Shown: piece by piece, positions 36,859-48,660 of the stretch
How positions within the stretch are numbered: the stretch's first letter is position 1
Layout: each line of letters opens with the position of its first letter
Assembly: GCA_026874595.1 (NCBI GenBank)
Contig: CM049313.1
Coordinates: forward strand, 43,740,659-43,804,658
Source of the DNA: Sipunculus nudus
Lineage: Eukaryota; Annelida; Sipuncula; Golfingiida; Sipunculidae
Length of the DNA: 64,000 nt
Reading direction: 5' to 3'
Notes under the pieces: model-generated
What the model saw: the letters and a program-made list of their open reading frames with translations, nothing else
The model's database searches: none
Told to the model about the DNA's origin: nothing
Translations under genes and position numbers: made by a program

Positions 36859-38277
36859 GTATCCGCCTAAATCAGAGTGGAACGGGTGAAGTGAGGCATG
36901 GATTAAGTGGCAAGGGGAAATAGAGTGAAGTGTTGCATATTAGCATGGATGTCTGCAGCCAAATTGTGTATGAAGGTTGCCCCCCCCCCTACCACAAAAT
37001 CCAGAAAGCCGTCCCAGTTGTATACATATGCAAAATATATGGCAGATAAGTCAAACCACTACATGTATATGAGTGATTTTAGCCCGTGGCAGACAATCAG
37101 ATGGACGCTGAGCAAAAATGGTTGCAGGTGATGGCACCAGTTTTGCGTATGATAAAGAGCTATGTGAGAACTATACACATGCAAAACTTTGGCCCAATCG
37201 GTCAAACGGTTCCCGAGATATGAGCTTGGATGTCTGCTGCATAAACTAGAATGCAGGTGGCTCCACCTGGCATAAATCAAGAGAGCTGTCGGGGATGTAT
37301 AAACCTGCAAAATTTTAGCCAGATATGTCAAACCACTGCAGAGATATGAGTGATTTTAACCCAAGGCAGACGAACAGATGGACACTGTGCAAACATGGTT
37401 GCAGGTGGCGCCACCATTTTTTGTGTATGTTATAAAGCTCTCCAAGGGCTACATTTGTGCAAAAAAATTTTCCTGATCGGTCAAACGGTTCCCGAGATAT
37501 GAGCTTGGATGTCTGCAGCGTAAACGTGAGTGTAGGTGGCGCCACCTGTCACAAAATCAGATAAGCTATCCAGGATGTATACGCATGCCAAATTTCAGGT
37601 GAATTATCAAGTCACTGCAGAGATATGAGTGATTTTAACCCAAGGCAGACGAAAAGATATACACTGTGCAAACATGGTTGCAGGTGGCGCCACCATTTTT
37701 TGTGTATGTTATAAAGCTCTCCAAGGGCTACATTTGTGCAAAAAAATTTTCCTGATCGGTCAAACGGTTCCCGAGATATGAGCTTGGATGTCTGCAGCAT
37801 AAACGTGAATGTAGGTGGCGTCACCGGTCACAAAATCAGAAAAGCTATCCAGGATGTATACGCATGCCAAATTTCAGGTGAATTAGTCAAGTCACTGCAG
37901 AGATATGAGTGATTTTAACCCAAGGCAGACGAGCAGATGGACACTGTGCAAACATGGTTGCAGGTGGCGCCACCATTTTTTGTGTATGTTATAAAGCTCT
38001 CCAAGAGCAAAAAAATTTCCTGATCCGTCAAACGGTTCCCGAGATATGTGGGTTTATGTGTGGAAACAGACGCATAAACGGACGCAGAGCGCAGAGGAAA
38101 GGTCAGAGGTCAAAACAAAATCGGGGCGCAGCAGTTCACATGTGACCCGAACATAATCCCGGGTTTCGTAAAATTCCGCCCAGCGGTTACGGAGGAGTTC
38201 TCCGGAAACCTACGCGGCGGCGGCGGCGGCGTGCAGCTGAAAACATAGTATCCGCAAAACTCTGTTTTGGCGGATAC
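36859..38277. mobile_element. Non-autonomous element: 17-bp inverted termini enclosing ~280-bp tandem dimers
   Basis: The left end reads GTATCCGCCTAAATCAGAG. The reverse complement of the right end reads GTATCCGCCAAAACAGAG, a clear terminal inverted repeat. The right end also forms a hairpin, GTATCCGCAAAAC / GTTTTGGCGGATAC (38248-38277). Inside, a ~280-bp unit recurs at about 37062, 37342, 37621 and 37901. Each unit is two related ~140-bp halves, each containing 'aggtggcgccacc' and ending '(g)agatatgag(c/t)'. A CGG-rich segment (38213-38230) precedes the right hairpin. No transposase is present. Architecture resembles the bivalve 'pearl' type or Helentron-like elements with tandem cores, but I cannot assign it. 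No target duplication is obvious. Confidence 0.65.
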
Positions 38278-38425
38278 AATTAACAACCAGTACCATGCTC
38301 TATATAATTAGATTGCACAATTTATTTATTCAATGCCGTCCGGCATCGCGCTCCATTGGCTGTTTAATATGTTATTTCATCTCGGATTGGTCTCACTGAA
38401 ACTCACGCCTAGCACAAACACAAAC

Positions 38426-38633
38426 AGAAGCTGATCCGGAAAGGGGGGGGGGGGGGGGGGGTCCAAGGGATCTGGACCGCCCCCTTTTCGGTCGCCGCAA
38501 CTTTTTAAAGGGTATCAGACCATATTTTACGGACTGGACACTCCCTTTTCCGGACCACGGGACCTTTTTTAGTTTTTGTATGGGTCCTCCAGGGTTGGAC
38601 CCCCTTTTATTCCTAAATCCTGGATCCGCCTCT
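38426..38633. mobile_element. MITE-like GGATCC element (copy 4)
   Basis: Begins cagaagctgatccgg, has a G19 run at 38443-38461, then the same internal modules as copy 1, ending 'taaatcctggatccgcctctg'. It is followed directly by a (TC)n microsatellite. A further left-end fragment with a G18 run lies at 39387-39436. Confidence 0.55.
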
Positions 38634-38654
38634 GACAAAGTCGAGAAATTAGCA

Positions 38655-38664
38655 TCTCTCTCTC

Positions 38665-38702
<38 letters not shown>
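38655..38702. repeat. (TC)n microsatellite
   Basis: TC dinucleotide run with one interruption, directly after MITE-like copy 4. Confidence 0.95.
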
Positions 38703-38704
<2 letters not shown>

Positions 38705-39459
38705 CAGGGATATACATTTAAATGGCACCCCATCCCACTCTACCGCCAGATGTCGTTTCTGCTCAACGCTCTTGTGAGTAGGATTTTGCGCAGTGTAACC
38801 CTTCCCAGAAAGGTGGTCCTGTTGATTGCAGTATCGTGAAATTCCCACGTTTAACTGTGAAGTGTGGGCGTGAGACAACTAGACCAGTACATCAGTGACA
38901 GTCACCCCGGCTGGCATTGTTTGTAAACATTCTTGGCACGCTGTCGCAGTACTGGAAAGTGACGATTTCGGATTATTCCTGCTTGCTTAGCACTTTGTCA
39001 CTTCGCAGCACCTGAAAAGTCAGGGCGCCCTCGGCTCAAAAGGTGGATTTGACGATGTTAAAATCCGCCTTACGAGGAAGTCCAGGTATAACAAGAAGGG
39101 GCGGGATCAACTTTTGCTGGCCTGTATCCTGCTATAACTTGAGGATTTTGGCGTGGTGCAAAAGAGTTATTCCGCACTACTTTTGCCAATACACGTCCCC
39201 TTTTCCCCAACTCACTACGCCGATATAGATTATCGCCCGGACGCTGCCCAAGGAGTATCTTTATGCCGCATGAGTTTGGGCACAATTTTAGGGGAGAGGT
39301 CGAAGGTATAAGTACTGGCAAACCCCTCCACCAACCGTCGTTTTAAACATGTCATCTTTTTATAATTTTATCAGAAGCGGGATGCGGGGGCAGATCCAGA
39401 ATTAAGGAAAAGCAGGGTTGGGGGGGGGGGGGGGGGTTGGTTCTATTAGGTTTGTTAGG

Positions 39460-39508
<49 letters not shown>

Positions 39509-40985
39509 TAAAGACTAATTACTTGATAGTCTTAACCAAAATATATGATTGCTGGACGAACAGGATTTGAATAATTCTATGGTCAAAATTTGGATTCACG
39601 GAGATTACATTGCTCTAGTTGTAAGGGTATGTAACTCATTGCATTATAAAAGGATCATATTTTGGTGAATAACAGCTCACTGCACCGAAATATTGCACAC
39701 ACTTATAATTACAAAATATTTAAAGAAGTTCATCCACTTTTGCTGACAAAGAATCAAAGATTAAGTTTATTTTCCTCTTGGTGATCATATAGTGACATGA
39801 ATTTCGAAAAGGAATATCCTGTGTCACTAAATAAATAGGTATTTTATATAAAACCATTAATACAGTGTCAGATTTAGTACTCTCAGTTTCTGTAATGGAT
39901 CACCTGTTACTTCCGGGGAGGGGGGGGTGGGGGGTAAATTAGCTTAGCATAAAATTAAATGGTGTGTGATGAACTTAAAAATAATATTTTTTTTATAATT
40001 GTAATTTTTTTATTATTAATAGTATGAAATTTTCTACATGCGTTGAAATGTCTTTATGCGGAATATCACTAGTTCGCTTTGCGTCTCCAGAGGGCCCCAC
40101 CTTCCACCTTCACCGTAAGATCTGCAGGAGAATTCTATTGAAAAACCACTTTATACATGTACAGGCCACTTGTAAATATGTCTGTAACTGGGGCTGACGC
40201 GGGTGCCAAATTTGAACTCGAGTACCCGACAGACTCGAGTACTCAATGCCATGGCAGCATTGCAATGATATTAATGAACATCTGTTCGCCAATTAAAGAT
40301 ATGTAGATATATGGCTTGGCTAGGGCTTGACTATTCCCGAAGAAACAAGTATTTTTTATTGGTTTCTGTGCAGCATGACAAACCGAGTGTCTAACAAATC
40401 TCTGTTGAATTAAGTAGCTCCGGTTAAAAGCTCAACGAAAGTGAATTAATGTAGAGTGAAATTTTGCAGTTATATTAATGTACACATAATTAGATACACA
40501 TTCACACGTTATTTTGGTCTCGATCACTCGGAAACTATAACCTGGACTGGATGGTTACCCATTAATTCTGGTCCAGTGAGCAACTTGATGGTTGTATGAA
40601 AACTTTCCCAATGTGGTGGGCTTCCTGAACTTTGTTTTCCCTTTTATCTAAATCTGACAAAATGACAGGGACCTGCGCCGGTCCAGAAACCAAACAAAAG
40701 TATAAATGTTTAAGCGGTTTAAAATTGGAAACAATTCATCAGATTTATGTATGCGTCATCAATAACGTGTGTGCGTCAACAATAACGCTCTGTTTTGAGT
40801 GTGAAGCATGAAACTTTTGAGTGTACGTTCAGGAAACTTGAGAAGCCTGAACACCGCAAAGATATTCAAAATACAAGGATGAGCACCAACTGCAGCACAG
40901 GGGCGCCATCTATAGAGAGTACCGGGAATCATATTGTGAGACCGGATCGCCCACCTTTTTCATCGTCTCCGAAAATGTGAGAAAA
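38703..40985. other. Intergenic DNA, no gene supported
   Basis: Contains ORFs of 60 to 83 codons (for example minus 39070-39321) with no recognisable domain, the MITE fragment above, and a G-rich run near 39917. I see no exon with convincing splice sites. Confidence 0.35.
39387..39506. repeat. MITE-like fragment with G18 run followed by (AT)n
   Basis: 'ggcagatccagaattaagg' is the left end of the GGATCC family, then G18 (39419-39436) and an AT run at 39461-39506. Confidence 0.7.
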
Positions 40986-40990
40986 GGCAA

Positions 40991-41038
40991 TATATATATA
41001 TATATATATATCTATTTCTCTCTGTCTCTCTCTCTCTC
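40991..41038. repeat. (AT)n-(TC)n microsatellite
   Basis: TA run (40991-41011) followed by TC-rich run to 41038. Confidence 0.9.
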
Positions 41039-41233
41039 CATCTTCCCCACCTCCTCCCATCCCTTTCAAATGACTTAATGAATCTTATATTTTTATATTA
41101 ATGCATAAATGTTCCTCTATATATTTCATATGTATATTCAAGAAATTAGGTCAATTGCGTAGTTTGTAGAAGGGGGAGGGTATAGATGATATAAGAATAA
41201 CTGTTCACCTGTGATCACTGCTCCCCAAGTTTA

Positions 41234-41235
<2 letters not shown>

Positions 41236-41286
<51 letters not shown>
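41236..41286. repeat. (AT)n microsatellite
   Basis: Perfect TA dinucleotide run of about 50 bases. Confidence 0.95.
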
Positions 41287-41291
<5 letters not shown>

Positions 41292-41340
41292 TATAGAGGA
41301 ATATGCATATATAATATGATCAAAAACAGATCAATTGATT

Positions 41341-41590
41341 TTTGCTCAGATGACGGTAAGTCAACTGAGGTATAGGAACGGCGCCTTCTCCGTCGTCCGT
41401 CCGTCCGGTCGTCTGGCCATCCGTTAGCAGGGTACAAACCGTAACTGCTGGTTTTAAAAACGTCTAAGTGAACATCCAGGGAGGACAATAAAAAATCTCC
41501 TTGGAAACCTGAAATAAGGTAAATGCGACCTATATCTTTTGAGCTATGGGGCTTGTAAATACCCCCTAGAATAACCAAAAATTTGATACA
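41341..41590 (+). mobile_element. AGCTCAGCTGACT repeat family, left-end fragment
   Basis: 'gctcagatgacggtaagtcaactgagg' followed by 'cgtcgtccgtccgtccgg...gttagcagggtacaaaccgtaac' and one 'ctccttggaaacctgaaataaggtaaatgcgacctat' monomer, as in the full copy at 52126. Confidence 0.55.
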
Positions 41591-41689
41591 AAACCTCCAA
41601 TATCTTGATAATTAATATGGATAAATACATGGATTGCACAAAACTTGCCTTGAATATTGCCCTTGACTAGTTTTGTCAGTTTCTGCATG

Positions 41690-42247
41690 AAGAGTGGTTG
41701 CGCCACCTGTATTTTTTCAGGTCCCAAAACCGGGTGTGTTTATTAATCACAAGTGGATGCCCTGGAGTAATCACCCTGTCTGTCCGTCTGTCCCTCCATC
41801 CTTCATCCACACAAATTTGTTTCCAGATGATACACCAGGTTGGATTGACAAATGGATTTCAAACATGACTTACACATGGCCCACCACTAAACAAAGAACC
41901 TGTATGATTTTTGGGTTATGAGGTCAAAGGTCAAGGTCACAAGACTCACTTAATTAAAAAGATTATGGCTGCATTTGAGCCAAGTTTTTCATCCAAAACT
42001 TTCTATCTTGCACAAATAGTTGGCTTGTCAGTATAGGGAGAGCATAAATGAATTTGGGTTCACAAGGTCAAAGTCACAGGGGCCATCTGTTCACAAATTA
42101 GTTTCCAGATGATAACTCCAGTTTAGTCTAACGATTTGGTTTCAAACCTATCTTATATATGGCTCACCACTAAAGTAAGAACCCTGTCGATTTAAGGGTC
42201 CAAAGGTCAAAGATCAAGGTCACCGGACCCATTTCCTTAAAAGGAAT
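41690..42247 (+). repeat. AGGTCA-rich repeat family, left part (split by the LINE)
   Basis: Units of roughly 170-200 bp carrying 'aggtcaaaggtcaaggtcac', 'ccagatgataactcc' and 'ggcttcaaacttga..ttatatggc(t/c)caccacta'. The sequence continues beyond the LINE at 45777-45985, so the LINE inserted into a pre-existing array. Related blocks lie at 46957-47450 and, inverted, at 61400-62040. Confidence 0.6.
42236..42247. repeat. 12-bp target-site duplication, left copy
   Basis: CTTAAAAGGAAT is repeated exactly at 45777-45788 and brackets the LINE. The joined flanks read as a continuous repeat unit, supporting a true target-site duplication. Confidence 0.85.
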
Positions 42248-45200
42248 GAATGAATAGAAATTTATTATGAAATAAAAGGCCTCAGGCCCATGTTTCCACA
42301 AAGAGCACGTGTTGAGAATCATAAAAATTCAACAATAACAAAATGTAACAGCATAACATGAACTAACAAAACATGCATTGAAACACAATCTTGTATTAAA
42401 ATGTTGTATGAAAAACCCATGTTTGCAATATCTAAACACAAGCAATAATTTTGTAATCACATATTTCATTTCATTTAGAGGTTATGAATAATAACAATAA
42501 TAATACCAATTATAATAATAATAATAAATAAGTGAACATATAAAACAAACAATAGTACAATGCATCGATGGAAAACAGTTTTATCTATTTCTGAATTGGC
42601 AGATGAATAAATAAGTGAAATAAATAGATTACTTAGATGATAGCTTTCAATTCATCAGCCCTCCTGATAAAGGCATAGTGTACATAGGTTCATTAGGTTG
42701 CTAATTGTTTTATTGTATGGGCATTCTGCCATCAGAGATGTAAATGTACTTAAATCATCAATATACTTGATTCTCAAGTCTGTATACAATGGGCATTTCA
42801 TGATAAAATGATGCTCATCTTCCACAACAGCTTCCCCATATCTTAGACAATATTTACAAAACCTTTCATCCCATGGAGTATTACTATGCCTTCCTTTTTC
42901 TACTTCTAAATTATGTGATGAACATCTTAGTCTTGAAAGACTTTTCATATAGTTAACATTCTGTAGAACTGTTAAATATTTTTCAGTGTTTAAAGTTAAT
43001 TTAAAAGTTGAGTATGTGTTTAATCGACGATTTTTAGATATACTACTCGTCCAATCCTGCAATAAAGAATCATTTAATCTCTGTTTCAATACTGAGGTAA
43101 ATAATTTAACATCCCCTTCATCTTGTTCAATCCAAACATAGCCAAATCCTTGCGAAAATAATATTTTCTTTATATTAGTTACCCAGTTCTATTTTCCTGC
43201 TTCATCTAAGCGATATAATTTATTATACAATTGCTTTGGTAATCTGTTATTTGTCATATTTATCAATTTAGTCCAATAAGTTATAGCTCTTATTATATTA
43301 TGAATCTTCAAGGGCGACCGCCCACATTCTCCTAGTACTGCAGCAACTGGTGTATTCATATTAACTTGGAGAATATATTTACAGAACTTGGTATGTACAC
43401 CTTCAATATTGTCACGTTTCAAAACCCCATAGTTCACTACCATAGCACAGAAATGGAAGGACCATCCTATCAAAAAGAAAGAACGATTTACAAATAGATA
43501 GTTGCTTGTATTTTGAGATAAATTGTTTGATTATTATTAAAGCTTTGTTTGCTTGACAAATTAGATTCTGCTTCATTTTGGACCAATTTAGTAAACTTGT
43601 AAATGTGCCTCCCAGGTATTTATAATTATTGACAACTTCTAAGCGTTTACCTTCATAAAACCATTTTTCATATTTTCTCAAAGTTCCCCCATTTCTGAAC
43701 ACAACTATTTTAGTTTTTTCGACATTGACTTTCATTCCATAATTATTACAAAATACATCTAATTTATTAATCTTGGATTGTAATCTGCCTGCTGTGTCTG
43801 CAAAGCAGACCACATCATCAGCAAACATCAGCATTGAAAGATATGTTGATTCTGGACCTATATTTATACTGTCTTCCTCAGAATGTATAGTAAAATAAAA
43901 TTCGTTCATGAAAAAAGTAAAAAGTAAAGGACTGATCATAAATCCTTGTCTTGTGCCAACATTGCATTTAAAATAACTAGTTATTCCTTCATTGTTAAGA
44001 CACAAGACTGTAATTTCGAGTACATTGACTTGCTGATATTAAATATTTTTCCTCTAATGCCATATGTATGAAGTATATAGAATAATAAGTCATGTTGAAT
44101 ACAGTCAAACGCCTTGGAAAAATCTATAAAAATTGCATAAAATCGTCTTTTTTTTCCTTGATAAGTATATTTCAATAAGTGCCATGAGGTTATACATATT
44201 ATCAATTGTGCTATATTTTCTTCTATATCCAGCTTGCTCTTCTATGAATTTATTGTGTTTATCTGCCCAGGTAATTAATCTCTCGTTAAGAACTTTAGTA
44301 AATAATTTACCTATAGTATTTAAAAGTGAGACACCTCTATAACTATTTAGCCTAAAGAAGAGCCCTTCTTGTGTAATGGGAACAAAATTGCTTTGGACCA
44401 TTCAGTTGGAAAATGACCAGAAGTAAAAAATTCATTAAATATCTTTTCAAATACCGGACTTAAAACTGCTATTTGGTCTTTCAAAAGTTCTACTGATATA
44501 CCATCTGGTCAAGGTGTCTATCCATTTTGCATAAGTTTTAACTGTTTTACTAATTCTTCTTTACTTATATAAAAATTCATTTCATCGTCCATATTTATAT
44601 TGGAGACATCTTCATTAAAATGATAGTTATTTATATGATTCTTAAATCCTGGATTTACAGGGTTCATATTATCATTCAATAGTTTTTCAAAATAGATTAA
44701 CCACTCCTCCCCAGAAATATTATTTTTAATCTGTGTCCTTTTTACAGATTTAATCTTTCTGAAAATTTCATTTGTAGAGTTGCATGCCATTAATTCAGTT
44801 ACAGTTGAATTTGCTTTTTCTTTCTTTAACTTTTTACACAAGATTTTAAATTCTGATTTAAACTGTTTATAATTTTCAAGGTCTGTCATATTATTTGTTA
44901 GTCTATATTCATTTAATGCATTGTATTTTCTCCTCTTTAATTCTGTACACTCCTGATTCCATCATAGTGGTTTATCTTTAACTGATACACTAGGCTTAAC
45001 AGTTTAAATGTATGTTTTATTTGCTATATAGAGTATCAAATTTCTCAGTTCTGTGCCTTTTTCCAAATCATGTTGTATAATCCTCTCTATCTTATGAGTT
45101 CTCGTAAAAACTTCTACATCTCTAAAGGGATCATAATTAATATTATGCTTTCTTTTCTTATATTGTGTTATTGTTTTATACTGACTCGATACTGTGTTTT

Positions 45201-45776
45201 GTGTTATTGGTTTACTAATAACAAGGTTGGTTGTCACTGAAAAATGATCGGACAAATCCATATTTAGAACTTCAAAGGAACAGAAACAATTAAAGATAGC
45301 AGAGCTTACAATAATATAGTCTATTAGAGAAACCCCTCTTGGTGACAAATAGGTCAATTCCCCTTCGAAATCAGGCTGAAGTCTTCTATTTAAAGTATGA
45401 ATATTTAAACTAATACACATTTGCTGTAATGTATTCCCCCATTTGTTTACAACACTGTCTTTTGAATTCCTATAAATATTAAAGTATAGTCTTTATCACA
45501 ATCCTCTATTTCAATATAACTAAATACATTCTCTAATAAATAATCCTGTAGCTTACACATCCTTGCATTAAAATCTCCCAAGATAATGAAATGTATATCA
45601 CCATGTGTTGTTAACATTTCAATTAATATATTTTCAATTCTGGTAATACCATTTTTCTCTTCAAATTGATTGTAAATAACAGAATATTCAGGTGCAACGT
45701 ATGTAGCTACTATACCAATATCTTTATCAAATCCTAGATTAGGACCATTTAACAAAACAATGACAGTATCCACATA
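42248..45776 (-). mobile_element. Non-LTR retrotransposon (LINE), 5'-truncated, with ATTC-repeat tail
   Basis: A 3.5-kb APE-type LINE inserted in minus orientation. The element's 3' end is at 42248, where the minus strand ends in short ATTC repeats, as in CR1/L2/RTE-like tails rather than poly(A). The 5' end is cut inside the endonuclease domain exactly at the target duplication, typical of incomplete reverse transcription. Coding remains are listed as a pseudogene. The clade cannot be fixed without a tree. Confidence 0.9.
42655..45773 (-). pseudogene. LINE ORF2 remnant: endonuclease fragment plus reverse transcriptase, frameshifted
   Basis: The endonuclease remnant carries IVATYVAPEYS and the LGDFNARM motif (45447-45773), followed by a segment at 45004-45420. 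Reverse transcriptase motifs follow in order: YRGVSLLNTIGKLF and QAGYRRKYSTIDN (44105-44401), FIDFSKAFDCIQHDLL (43981-44205), and GTRQGFMISPLLF with the catalytic FADD box and VNVEKTK (43412-44005). The C-terminus (42655-43089) has a CxxC then H-rich motif (FCKYC, EDEHHFIMKC) of the kind seen at many LINE ORF2 ends. The frame is broken at least six times and has stops, so the copy is inactive. Confidence 0.9.
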
Positions 45777-45788
45777 CTTAAAAGGAAT
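45777..45788. repeat. 12-bp target-site duplication, right copy
   Basis: Exact match to CTTAAAAGGAAT at 42236-42247. Confidence 0.85.
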
Positions 45789-45985
45789 TTGTATGCATTT
45801 GAAGCCAAACTTTTCATCACAAACCTTCCATCTTCAAGATATTACTCACCCGCCAATAGGGGAAGATTCTTTTTGATTTGGTGTCAAAGGGTCAAAGGTC
45901 AAGGTCACAGGGCCCATCCATTCACAGACTAGTTTATGGATGATAATTCTGCGTTGGCTTGACAGATTAAGTTTCATTTTAATGT
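45789..45985 (+). repeat. AGGTCA-rich repeat family, part right of the LINE
   Basis: Continues the array broken by the LINE, with 'gggtcaaaggtcaaggtcacagggcccatccattcac' and 'ggatgataattctgcgttggcttgacagatt'. Confidence 0.6.
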
Positions 45986-45989
45986 TTGA

Positions 45990-46956
45990 ACATGATTGTG
46001 TTGAATATTAATTATTGTAATAACTAACTGACTGGGAATCATTATAAAATAAGCTGCTACAGTCAGGGGACAGCTGAAGAAGCTACACTTCGTGTCTGTC
46101 CAGGGGCCACTTGAAGACAAGGGTAATGTCATTGTACTGAAGTATTACTACACAAGGCTGTACCCGTGCCTTGTATGTACTGGAGGGCTGACCATACAGC
46201 TGATCTGTGCTGAAACAAAGGTTCTAGGCACTCAAAAGTTGTGTCGATGACCGACTAAGACTTTTATGCAAGGGATCATGAGTGAACCCTCATGCTTATA
46301 GATTCAAACAAAGAAAATTCTGTTATACAAGAAGTAAAATCATAAGTGAACACACATGATTTTAAATACTGAAACAAAAACAATCATGAATGACAAGTCT
46401 ATATAAGATGAGCTCAAATGATGGGCAAATGTGCATTTAACATCTTAGCTCCGGAGCCACGACTGTCTCAAGAAGATAAAGTAAGTCAGAAATGAACTGT
46501 CACATTAGCGCTAACATATTAATATAAGACTGATTAAAATTGAAGAAATTTGTGAAAGAACATTGCAAAAAGAGAAGAACTATAAAGAAATGAATTATAT
46601 ATAGATATCGCGAACTTTTATACGCTAAAGTGAAGTGATCAAAGAAGGCAAAGAACCTCGTGAGAAGATAATGCTTTCAGTGATTTTTTTATTGGACTCA
46701 GTGATTATTTAATCATTCGGAATAACTGGTGTTATGGACATTATTCCCAGGTCAGTTCTTTTGTTTTTCATTGCATGTAAGTCATTGTATAATCATGTAA
46801 TGGTAAAAGCTATATTCATTATGTATTAAACTAGTATATTATATCAAATTGTGGTAATTTGGCATATTGCCAACTTGTGTGACAGATAACGAGGTTTCCT
46901 GTACAGCTTTAACAGATGAAAGTATGCCTGAGAAATAGGATATGGCTGTAGGGTCG
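45990..46956 (+). mobile_element. Possible solo LTR between two AGGTCA-rich units
   Basis: A unique ~0.97-kb segment separates two blocks of the same repeat. It ends 'tagggtcgtaaca', the kind of end seen on many Gypsy-type LTRs, has TG near its left edge, and holds a TATA-like 'tctatataag' (46398-46407). I could not find a target-site duplication and no internal retroelement domains are present, so this is weak. Confidence 0.25.
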
Positions 46957-47450
46957 TAACAGGTCAAGGTCACAGGGCCCATCCATTCACCAACTAGTTT
47001 ATTGATGATAATTCTGCTTTGGCTTGACAGATTGGCTTCAAACTTGATTTATTAATGACCCACCACTTAAGTAAGAACAATTTTGATTTTCAGGGTCCAG
47101 AGGTCAAAGGTAAAGGTCAAAGGAGCTATATCTTCAAAATGATTGTGGATGCAATGTAAATTAAACTTTTCATCCCAAACATCCCATTTTTCACACATGG
47201 TTTACTTGCCCAAAGTGGAAGAAATCTGTAGATTTTGAGGTTACCTTGTCAGAGGTCCAGGTCCCTGGACCAACATTATTTAGAAGAGTGTTACAATAAT
47301 CTAAATGCTGCAAATTCAAAGATAATAAGTTCTCAGATTTTTTGGTCACTAGGTCATTGGTTAAGGTCACAGGACCGTCATTCTGAAAAAAAATTCTTTG
47401 AAAATATGCCTATAGACAAATACAGCTGAGCGTCGAGCCCCCTGGTTATT
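46957..47450 (+). repeat. AGGTCA-rich repeat family, further units
   Basis: Begins 'aggtcaaggtcacagggcccatccattcac' and 'tgatgataattctgctttggcttgacagatt', nearly identical to 45896-45968, and continues with 'gaggtcaaaggtaaaggtca' units that drift to 47450. Confidence 0.6.
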
Positions 47451-47730
47451 TATATAAGGCAGCCTTGAAGGGTAACTATGGGTTTTTATGGCAAATTTAG
47501 ATTTTTCCTTAATAACTTCGAGAAACGAAGTCGTAGTGACCAAATTTACGGTATGGTAGGATATTTTGGGGACATTCTAACTGTATGCCGACTTTCGGAT
47601 TTGTAGGTCCAACGGTTTCAAAATGTGCCATTTTACGGATGGACTGACGAACGGACAGGCGACGGACAAAGGAACATCGCTTTAGTTCAGTTGGCTTGTA
47701 GTCAGCCGTGCTAAAAAAGAAAAGGCATAC
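47451..47730 (-). repeat. Dispersed repeat fragment ending in a GTCCGTC-type block
   Basis: The right edge, read on the minus strand, starts TTAGCACGGCTGACTACAAG and holds 'cctttgtccgtcgcctgtccgttcgtcagtcc', an analogue of the AGCTCAGCTGACT family head but a different subfamily. Confidence 0.4.
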
Positions 47731-47789
47731 ATTATTCTACGACAACAGAAAGGTGGGTGGACCAACCTGTCTGATCTACGGGAAAACTA

Positions 47790-48300
47790 TCTAAGATGGA
47801 TGGGCAAGCCAAACTGCAGCCCTGAGATATATGAGTGATTTCACCCTAAGTAAACGCACGGATGGTCGCCATGTAAAAATGATTGTATGTGCCGCCACCA
47901 GTTTTGTGTATGAGAAAGAAATCGAAGATGTATGGACATACAAAATTTCAGGAATATACGTCACACCAATCTTGAGTTGTGTACTAGATGCATGAAACCC
48001 AAAAACAATTGTAGTTGGCACCACAAGTCTTGTATACATCAAAACTACCCGAGATGTATGTACAATTGGACATGAACAATTTTAGGCTGACATGCCAATT
48101 AACTCCTGAGAAATAAGCAGGGATGTACACTCTGCAAAATGTATTGTAGATGGCGCCACCAGTCTTGTATACGGCGAAGCAATCCTAAGTGTCGAGATAT
48201 GCACAATTTCAGGCGGATATATAAAATCCCTACTTAGAAATAAGTAGGAACATACATTGTGCAGAAATGATTGAAGGTGGCAAAACAATCGAAAAAGCCA
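47790..48300. repeat. Tandem ~140-bp monomers related to the 37-kb element
   Basis: 'agatatatgagtgattt', 'tgtatgtgccgccaccagttttgtgtatga' and 'gatggcgccaccagtcttgtatacgg' match the halves of the 280-bp dimer at 36859-38277, in the same orientation but more diverged. No terminal hairpin is seen here. A further unit lies at 48855-49000. Confidence 0.55.
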
Positions 48301-48359
48301 TCAAAGATAAATGGACAGGCCAAAATTCTGGCATATACATCAAGTTGAGTCAGGTGCAA

Positions 48360-48660
48360 CCAGCTAACAAAGCTCAACAGAGCTTACCCCTCAGTCAAAC
48401 GAAATGTACCAGGTGCAGCTACTGCACTGACTGAACATATTGCCAAATCTGAAAGTTGGCGGTCTGCAAAAGCTATAAAAAGATCCAGGCTAACCTTCAG
48501 CCTTTTGCCAAATCTGAAATAATTGGCCGACTGACAAGCTGTTTATAGATACAGACAAGATATAAGCATGTGGCCAAACCTGTAAACACAATGAAAGATT
48601 TTGGCTACATTACTTTTTCAAGCAGGCATATTCATAAGATTTTTTTTTTTAACAAGGCCT
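48360..48660. repeat. Dispersed repeat, copy A of a pair
   Basis: 'gccaaatctgaaa..ttggc..tctgcaaaagctataaaaagatccag' through 'ttcataagattttttttttt' aligns with 50720-50955. Copy B includes 'ttggcaatctgccaaagctataaatatatccag' and 'aattataagattttttttttat'. Confidence 0.55.

Noticed and set aside
38393-38878. 161-codon ORF with an Arg-Glu repeat
   Set aside because: The frame crosses a (TC)n microsatellite and a MITE-like element; no domain and no splice context.
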